Part shown: piece after piece, positions 55,596 to 64,000 of the stretch
Layout of the letters: the number at the start of each line of letters is the position of its first letter
Position numbering within the stretch: position 1 is the stretch's first letter
DNA from: Atriophallophorus winterbourni
Taxonomy: Eukaryota; Platyhelminthes; Trematoda; Plagiorchiida; Microphallidae
DNA: 64,000 nucleotides
Assembly (NCBI GenBank): GCA_013407085.1
Contig: JACCGJ010005733.1
Coordinates: 47,416 to 111,415 of the forward strand
Reading direction: 5' to 3'
Translations under genes and position numbers: made by a program
The notes under the pieces: generated by a model
What the model was told of the DNA's origin: nothing
What the model saw: only the letters and a program-made list of their open reading frames with translations
Database searches by the model: none

Positions 55596-57444
55596 AGAAG
55601 CCCATGTTGTAAGAATTATGACTACAATGTAGTTAGGAATAAAATCCAAAGCGGAGGATGTGCAAGGCTGATGAGCTGAAATAAAGACAGAATCTTGAGT
55701 CCAGTGCTAATATTATGGGATTAACTTTCTCAACACTTCGAATTACTTAGCACTCATGTGTAGTCAAAAATATAAAAGCATCTCTCAAAGAAATAGAACA
55801 GCACACCCCGAGAATTACCATATTTTGTCAGTTTTAAATTGTTGGTTAAACTCCAGCTGGATTCCTCCGTCTGACATATATTCTCTATATATTAATCATA
55901 CTTTAAGTCCCTATCTATCTCGAATGAAACGTTATTTCTGTAACATGTGCAAACGCTCCATTTGCATCTAACTAGCATACATTTTCTACCTCGGATCTCA
56001 AAGCATTTTTTTAAGGTTAATCCTTTTAACCTAATCGGGTGCAGCTCTCACGACTTGCATCATGATATGTCCTTGGAAAATACATGTAACCGACTAGAAT
56101 AAGACGTATTTTAACGCTGATGGTCCCTGCAGAAAATACTTTAGCAGATGATGGCTTTGCACCATTCATTTTACTTGTTCCGCCACAAAATGCGCTTGAT
56201 CATTTGTCTAGCCTGGTTTTATAATGGTGTTATTATAAAAATGGATTAGCAATCTTTGCAAGGTATTTTGGGATTTGAAACGTAAAATTTTATCGAAAAT
56301 AACGAAGCTATATCCCAAGAAAACGGTTGTAGTTCAGATGAAATTAGTTGACCTGAACATACTACATCAAATGTACACAGTGTTGCCAAGATCTTTAATG
56401 CAAATATGACAGATTTTGATCAAGTAATATTTTTGCGATTTAACTTGACCAAAATTGATTCAATAAACCTTATGTTAGATTTTTGCCACACTTATATCTA
56501 AAAAAGTTGGAACTTTTTCTGAAAAACCTATTGAACATACACACACCAATGCAAGAAGCGAAATTTCATTGAAATTGTTTAGCTAACTACAATATTCACA
56601 TCGCAATGGATAAAACTGATGATTATCTGCAACCCGAAGTCAAGTGGACAGGTTTCTACGTGACTTCACTTTCAAACGAAATTCGTAAATGTCTCTTTCT
56701 TCCAAATATCTCGAAATGTGTCGCTTTTGTACAGATCACTTTGGTTAAATTATTGAAAGGAGATTCTATTGTGTGTGCGAAATGGACAAACGTTTCGATT
56801 CAACGGTAAAAAGAGCATATTAGAAATGATGACAGAACCCGGTGCATATATCTTATCTATAACATTGCAGTTGCCTCAAGATTTCCCTTGAGCAGAAAGC
56901 ATTACCCTGGGAGGTTTATTTCACTGCTACAGGGAACAGAAATGAGTTCAAATCATTCACCGAATTTCTTACAAGCCATGATCAACCACAAAGATCGGTA
57001 AAGTAGCAATTTCAAAGAGATTAGAAGACAGACATGCGTTTCGTTCGTTCAGTATCGTATAACAGAGGAAACAAGTAGCGGGAAACAAGGTAATACTTGA
57101 ATCCACTCTTTCAAGGCTCACTGGACTTAATCTTACTGTCTCCACCTGATGACGGTAGTGGAGTGTGTTTTCCGGGGATGTGAGCAACACATTACTTAAG
57201 TAGATGGAATATTTTTCATAATCGCAGATTGTTTATTTTTGAAGGGGTCTATTAAAAAATATCCATAGATTTGTAAAACAATAAAGGAATTTCACAGTCT
57301 ATTTGATTTAACGATTGCAAACTATTTAAGTTGGATCTACGGTAGCCTAGCAAATATAACATTCGAATTTCAATTTGAAGGTTCCATGTTCGAATCAGGT
57401 CACCGTTGCACAATTCGGGAAACTGCTAAATCAAGATACCCGAA

Positions 57445-57786
57445 ATTAGGTGTGACAAACTAATATTAGCGATGAGTGCTAATCACGAGCTTTTAGATGA
57501 TACCCAAAAGACCATCTTCCGGTACAACACAAAACAAAGAAGCTCCGAAAAGTTCGATGACGGCAATGGATTACCCGTAATAATTCGGGTTACGGAATGA
57601 TTGCATGAGAAGGGTTCTAGCGGCAATATCTTCACAAACATGAGGTGGCGGAAAACGTCATCCGCTGTTGAACGATATGCAATTCGTCAATCTCGGTCAA
57701 ATGAACCCTGTTTGGTGAGGCCTCGAAGAGTACCAGTTGGCAAGAAAACGATTGGCAAATCAGATCGAAGCGACAGCGGGAACTAA
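57445..57786 (+). pseudogene. Decayed coding remnant, core 3
   Basis: Identical in its stop and frame to 9700-10061. Confidence 0.3.
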
Positions 57787-58690
57787 CGTTTTATCTCAGT
57801 ATTGCGATGATTTGACACATTTAAATCGGCCGTGCTTAACATTAATATATCCAAACATTTTCCTATTTCCTGTCATCAAGTAACCCTTTGATCTCAAATG
57901 GATACTGAAGAAGCACGATTGGAAAATATCTTGCAGGCTAATATCAAGTCCATTACCATCACAACGCTTGATGTTGCGGGTAGACGAACCGAAGCTGTTT
58001 CGGTTGTGAAAAGTTGACTGGCAATTCACAGGTTCCCATAAAACATTATCAATGTTATCTGCTGTTAGTTGATTGTATTTTACAAATTTGTGTGGATAAA
58101 TTAATCTTATTTGCTGGAAATTTGTTCAAACAAATAAAGCTCTTTTCTTCTTCTGTGTGTGTGTGTTGTTCTTTGTCGTTGTGTTTGCTGAGCTGACATT
58201 GTAGCACTAGCTTTCAATTGTCTCGTGAGTGAACACGAATAGCGTTGGTCGGGTTGACCTCAGGGATGAATCGGGTGACCATCATCAAAAGTCGTAAAAC
58301 GTGGGGAGTGACGCGATTAAGGTTGGATAGAGTTTCCTGAAGCCTGTGTAAATGACGTAATAGACCTCACAACAGGGAATGTGATAGTTCCTTAATTGGC
58401 CTGAAGTAAGTACTTCGGACTTCCACTCCGCATACCAACTAGCACTCTGTCCAGCGAGTGAAATCGCATCGTGCTAAAGAAAACGTAGCTACGCTGAGTT
58501 AAAACAAGCAAAGGTGTACATTCAACAAAATCCAGTACCCAATTTACTGAGAACCTTAGTCAATGTTATGCACATGAAAGATTTGCTCCCAGACCAATCT
58601 TTAACAAAGAAAACTAAAAGCAGGCTAATAAAGTGATTTAATGCAAAACTAATCGCTGATTAGTTAACTTCATGGTCATGGCACCGCGCC

Positions 58691-61600
58691 TCATTTGATT
58701 AGGGCCAATAACATTTTCTTGCAGTAACCCGCAGTTGAGTCCTGTAAAAGTGAAACACGAGAGCCATTGATGAAATTAATCGACTCATAAAACCTAGGTG
58801 ATTTTGCTCGAGAAAATCTATTAGATGATTACAGATAAATAACTTATTTAAAGTGTAATACAAGACATGATATTCTACTCGACCCAGAGGAGCCAGAAGT
58901 GATTCATACCGTCGAATTAGAAAGAAATCGTCGTTAAAAAGCAATGTAAAGAGAAATTAAAAAATAGTTATACAGCCGATGCAAAAGCGTAGACCAAATT
59001 GGATCGTCCTTAGGACATCCGATTTATGAAGCATAGGTATGTCTTTAATGGAAATGATAAATTGAAGCTCGAAGGACCAAGCCTTTTAGAACTCCACAAA
59101 TTTTCCTATTTGCTTCAAATGTTGACATCAACGCAAACTCTTTTCTGGCTGTCGGAATGGCTTTCTGTTGATAACACATATTTGCAGCTTTTTTCGAAGA
59201 GAAATTTTGATTTAAATTGAAATATAAAATTGTAAACCTGAATACAACAGCTATGGTCTATTGAAAAGATGTCCGATAAAACTGATTTTTATCTATTCAC
59301 TCTAAATCCTCCCCACATTATTGCGAGTCATTACTCCTTTTTGACAACATTGAAATTCCAACGTCGTTTTCCTTGAATTGCTTTGGTTTAGTGGTCAGTG
59401 CGACCGAATTTTGTCAGGTTTACGACGTCACGCCAACCTTCTGCGATTAATGCTTATCCCGGATTGTAAAAGGGGATCAGGGAATCGAACATTGTGAAAC
59501 AATTACTGGTCAGATTGCATTCACCATTTGCTCATCTTACCTCAATGGCAGCTTCCAGTGATTTCCCGCTGATTGTTAGGTAACTTTGTTTAAACTGAGA
59601 CATGTCAGCTTCCGCTTGCGTGATAATAATGCGTGACATCTTTTTGAAATCTACGCTCAGTCCTTTCATGCTCTTGTAAAGCTCTCTGGCAAAAAAGTGC
59701 GCCTCGTTATTAATACGTCGAGCTGAAAGAATAATGTGGATATATGATCAAATTTAGTAAAAATTACGCAAAAATTAGATTATAAATAAACAATCAAAAA
59801 CGTGTTGTTCGAAATCCTCGAATTGGAAATGTTCTTATAACATCCTCTGCACTTACACACCACAACCGCTTTCTGGTTGTTTGCTGTTATTAGGTGGGGA
59901 CAGTTCAGGTTACTTTAGACTGGAAACTGTGGTAAAGTGGTACACAAAGTTATGCTTGTATGCCACTAGTGGGCAGATATCTTACGAAGAACCACGAAGT
60001 TCAAATGTAGAATCACTAAGTGATTCTAGGACAAGCGCTCGAGATGCTTCTGAACGACAAAAATATTGTGATGCTCACATACCAATCATTTTCGCGCCAC
60101 AACTGGTTTCTGGCTGTTTGCTGCGATCAGATGGTGACAGTAGGTATTGTATATCAGACAGCTTAGATTAGCAATAAACAGTAGCTACACTATTTGCTCA
60201 CACACGCTTTATTTGATAAAAAACGTGGGTTATATTCATCCAGTAGAAATGCTTCGTTCATTTTCCATATTGCATCCATTGAAAAGTGATTCTTTCCGAC
60301 TGTAACCACAGTCAGTGAGCTTTTGATTAGAGTTGTGGATGGTAAACCTGTTGAAACACATATCCTTCACACTATCCGGAGATGGAACTTAACAGCACAC
60401 ATTAAATTGTTACTGTAATTTGCGCTTTGACAAAGTAGTGAGAAATAACGTTCAACTGACCAAGTCGGAAACTGTGGTTGAGGAAGCGAACAGTTTTTAT
60501 ATACTCTATGCATTTATTAAAACATATTCCTAGTGATTATTCTGAAACGATAAGAAATTGTACTGCAATGGAACATGTGTAAACGACTACAGATTTGTTG
60601 AACAACAAACCAGTAAAAAGCGGATTTGGTGCATGCACATGGTTGGGAGTGAAATAAAATTTATGATTAAGATCGATACTGATATGTTTATGGCAAGCAT
60701 TAGAGTTCAATGCCAAGTGGTCTACTTACACATTGTAGTGGTATTGCTTAGGTTAATTTGGACGTTACAACCAAGCTAGAGATTAATTCTATTGATATGG
60801 TACCCAAATTAGCCATAAAATGTCAAAAGGTTTTCAAATATATAACATTGTTTAAAATAATGTTGTTTGTTCCATAACATTTATACAAATTCAACAATGA
60901 GACTGGCAATATCAACGCTTATTTTAAAGATATGATTTTTAAGAATTCGCTTAGAATATAAATAGTTGCACTACATCTAAACGGATGAATGTTCGGAAAA
61001 AGTTGTTGTTTGACCTAAAATTAACTTCTAAATCCGTAATGTATTAGATTGGAAACAGCTTCATTCACGTTATAGGTGAGTAGTGACTTCATGATCAATA
61101 CAAGAGTTCGTTTGAACTGTACGCGAAACAAACGGATATTCGCATCACAACCAATATTTGTGTGCAACAGCACACATCAAACCTGAATTTTATAACACCT
61201 ATCAGCCTAAATAAATATTCCAGTGAGTAAAAATCTTATTGATATTCTGCAAAGAATGAACATATGCACGTGGTGCGCTTACCCACAGCAAAAACATTAA
61301 TTGCGATGCCGATAACAGTTTCCGCTTTGACGGGTACATCAAAATCCAAGCCAGTCTGCTTCCTGTACTCCTGGAGCACAGCGCGAATATGCGATCGCGA
61401 ACGAGTACAAAGTATGTCTTCCAAGCTATTTAACATGAAAAACAGTTTTGAGTTAGGGAATTCAAGTTTATCTAGCAATCTCAAGTCGATAATATACTGA
61501 TTACGTTCTGTTCATATAGATAGAAAAAATAGAACGTTAAGCAGACCCTCAGGATGCTGATGTCACCCTATGGAATGGATTTGTGTGTGGTTTCCATTCT

Positions 61601-63185
61601 CTTAGATAGTGCTTATTTTGAGTAATTTTTGAATCATGAAGAAAACATGAAAACCTGACCTGCTTACATACAGTACAGCCGTTTTCTATAGATCACGTTC
61701 CACGAGCTGAGGTATGCGGGATTAAATGCTTATCTGACTACCAGAGAAGACTGGCAGATGGCAACTTGTGAAATGATGAGCTTATCAATAAACTAAAAAA
61801 GTAGAACCGTTTCACAAAATTATATTTGCAGACATTTCCATCACACATGCTCTGGGGCCAGTTTTACGCATTCGGCAATCAAAAGAAAGGGAATTTAATT
61901 CCAGGCTCCACATGACTTGAAACAGTTTGGAAACGGTAAACAAATTTTTAAGTTGTTGGATTAGGTTGGCAGGACCAATGTGTTCAACCGAATGTGCCCA
62001 CCTAGATGCAAATCAGTTGAAACCCACGGGCTTGAAACAAATATCCATATTTGCATGCATTTCCATCACACACACACACACACCCCACGACCGGTTTCGT
62101 CCTGCTTGCACTCATCTTGTAGTGAGAATACGATCAGAAGACACATGCTTTGAAGCTGTGAAGAAACTGTAAATATTGCTTGAAATTGTACACCACTTTT
62201 GGATAATCAACGCGGTTTCTCTTACATCAGAGAGAACTAATCAACAGAGCAATAGAAGAGGACATCGGTTTTTGATACAATTAAACATGGTTACGTACAA
62301 AAGCGGTTGAGCTATCTATAATTGCGAGTGTGTTTTCGCAACTCCAATATATAAAATGAGAAAATTCATCATATGGGCAATTGTCAATATGAGTGGGCAA
62401 ACGTTATTCAGATAAGATCGAAATGTTAAGAACAGCTGCCTAACTGGAACGTATTTCGATTGCCGGATATCACAGATACTTTCTCACTCATAACAGTTAA
62501 TCGTTGGTTCTGTACTGCATGTGAGACCACATCCGCTACACATCGAAAGAAGTAAAAATATATCACGTCACACGGCTTATCATAAGAAGTGCATTGAAAT
62601 GAAGCAAGCTAAGAATATAGATACGCGAAAATTTAATGGCATGCAGATAAAATCAACGAACGATTTGTGAAGTACTTCATTTATCTCTCACCCATATTTT
62701 ATAAAACAATTAATTTTCTCGCCTAAGAGTAGTGCCTAGTTTTATGAAAGTTCCACAAATTTATGCACAAATCATTCCCGTTGTAGTTTATTTTTTCCTC
62801 GGTACATCAGCAACTCCGATTTCTCAAACAGTGCCATTGTAAATCAAGATAGATTTTATCTCAAATTTAATCGAAAAAATATATAGTTTTATAAAATCTA
62901 GTGTATTTTTCTATCATCATTTAACGTAATATTATTATTATTATTAGTGAAATTTAGCGATTTGTTTTGGAGTTATCGCGCGAAGTTTATAAACCCACTG
63001 TTTGGCTTGCTCCGCTGGGTGACTGGTATTCGCATTTTTCAAGGTCATCACGTCTTTGTCTCTCTCCATGTAGTCCACCACACCTTCACTAACCAATTTT
63101 CCTTGACATAACGCGAGCAGTAGACGATGAACACTGCCGCTGGTGTTGTCGGCAATTTGGTCCACCAGTCGAACACCAGCGTGTA
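58691..63185 (-). CDS. Annexin, copy 3 (four 3' coding exons; 5' part outside window)
   Basis: Exons on the minus strand: 63185-62995, 61496-61283, 59722-59541 and 58741-58691, with the same borders and phases as copies 1 and 2. The exons for the N-terminal domain and repeat I would lie beyond 64000. Exon 3 has the copy 2 amino acids (LVSEGVVDYMERD, NANTSHPAEQ), exon 5 has the copy 1 amino acids (KMSRIIITQAEADMSQFKQ), and exon 4 is the same in all. The predicted protein is therefore a chimera of the other two. No stop or splice defect is visible. Confidence 0.85.
59845..60160 (-). repeat. Tandem hammerhead-bearing pair, core 3
   Basis: Counterpart of 12120-12435, motifs at 59860-59900 and 60097-60136, with the core 1 variant (CTGATCG). 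Confidence 0.55.
61905..62170 (-). repeat. Tandem hammerhead-bearing repeat (retrozyme-like), core 3
   Basis: Counterpart of 14165-14470 with the ribozyme motif at 62083-62124. A CA microsatellite just below it is longer than in core 1. The 108 bp missing from core 2 is present here. Confidence 0.62.
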
Positions 63186-64000
63186 CTAAATTCGCGAAAG
63201 GTACTGAATTAAATTTCAGATATTTGGCAAACTCAAAAAGTCGTAAACAAATTATTGCGGTGAAATTCTGCGTCGGTTAATTTGATTATGAAAAATTGTG
63301 GCGAAGACAATGCTTTTCCTTATCCGCTACCTCCTCATTGGTGATTGGAAATCGTTTACTCGTGATTAAATTATTCATTAATGCACACAATTTAATCAAA
63401 GTGAAAAACTACACTACAAAGTGCAGAAGAAAAAAAATTGGTGAAATAGAACAGGCATGGACGCTTTACTAGGAATCGAACTCTAAACCATTGATGAATC
63501 TTCAACGTTGGAGAAATCCCGAACTACTATGCAGGTGACGGAATATAGGTGTTCATATGTTAATGCACGAGATTGCGTACAGCTCAAAGGTTTCTTACAC
63601 TCACGACCAGGGATAAAAAATAACATTAAAAATTTAAGTTGTGTTTTTTAACCGACAGTAAATTGAACGACGCATCCATACCGGTCGTCATGTTCGAACG
63701 ATTTTCAATCAACCGAGTTCGTTGGTGTTCTCGGCACGAATCCGCTTAACTGCGTTTCAACTACGAGCTACAACCTGAGATTAATCAAAAAATCAGCCTC
63801 TTGAATGATTGTATAAGCTCTCGTCGGTCTTTTAGAATTTGCTCTTTTGGTATTGTGTCGGAAGTAGGTTTAGTGCACATAGTCTGAGAGTGGATTGATT
63901 GGACGACCATAACAGATGTAGCTGGCTTTTTTAAGAATCGGTGAACATCTAAAGCTAATCAAACATCCCAGTATGGGGGAAACATTCATGAATGCCTAAA

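Larger units (their letters stand above)
55596..64000. repeat. Segmental duplication core 3 (partial) with annexin copy 3
   Basis: Colinear with cores 1 and 2 and cut by the window end. It alternates between core 1-like and core 2-like sequence (switches near 58275, 59000, 60450, 61870, 62285 and 63350). The SINE-like repeat starts again at about 63965. Confidence 0.9.

Overview
This is eukaryotic, AT-rich, intron-bearing and repeat-dense DNA, most consistent with a flatworm and probably a digenean trematode. The basis is a split annexin gene whose repeats II and III are joined by atypical sequence (as in trematode annexins), together with CR1-like, RTE-like and Penelope-like retroelements and many hammerhead-ribozyme motifs. 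The species cannot be named from this window.

Layout. The window is a tandem array of one segmental duplication, here called the core. Core 1 is 7871-25449. Core 2 is 32319-50118. Core 3 starts at 55596 and runs off the right end. Each core carries one annexin gene on the minus strand: copy 1 at 10965-24063, copy 2 at 35685-48762, and copy 3 from 58691, of which the four 3' coding exons are visible. Six exons can be reconstructed with GT-AG borders and matching phases: a Pro/Gln/Asn/Tyr-rich N-terminal exon of annexin A7/A11 style, then exons for the four annexin repeats. The calcium-site loops are degenerate, so these are probably divergent annexins. Copy 3 is a mosaic of copy-1-like and copy-2-like stretches, which points to gene conversion.

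Spacers. Cores 1 and 3 are each preceded by the same pair of tandem, 5'-damaged CR1-like elements (1-183 plus 5749-7870, and 50119-55595). In the left pair a 5.55 kb RTE-like element (190-5742) was later inserted and is flanked by ATGGAT on both sides. Core 2 is preceded instead by 6.9 kb of decayed Penelope-like, CR1-like and hammerhead-bearing repeats (25450-32318). Intron 1 of annexin copies 1 and 2 holds a broken RTE copy with a Penelope-like GIY-YIG element nested in it.

Most interesting layer. Annexin introns and flanks contain tandem ~230 bp repeats, each with one type-I hammerhead ribozyme core, a short palindromic helix III (ACCGGU) and a matching stem I. Three loci independently show a 229-237 bp period. 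This is the architecture described for animal retrozymes, so they are proposed here as a retrozyme-like family. The Penelope-like copies carry a different hammerhead, with partly covarying stem I, and a SINE-like repeat carries a third, weaker hammerhead-like core.

No rRNA, CRISPR, prokaryotic operon or convincing tRNA gene was seen. Apart from the annexins, all protein-coding signals are retroelement remnants.
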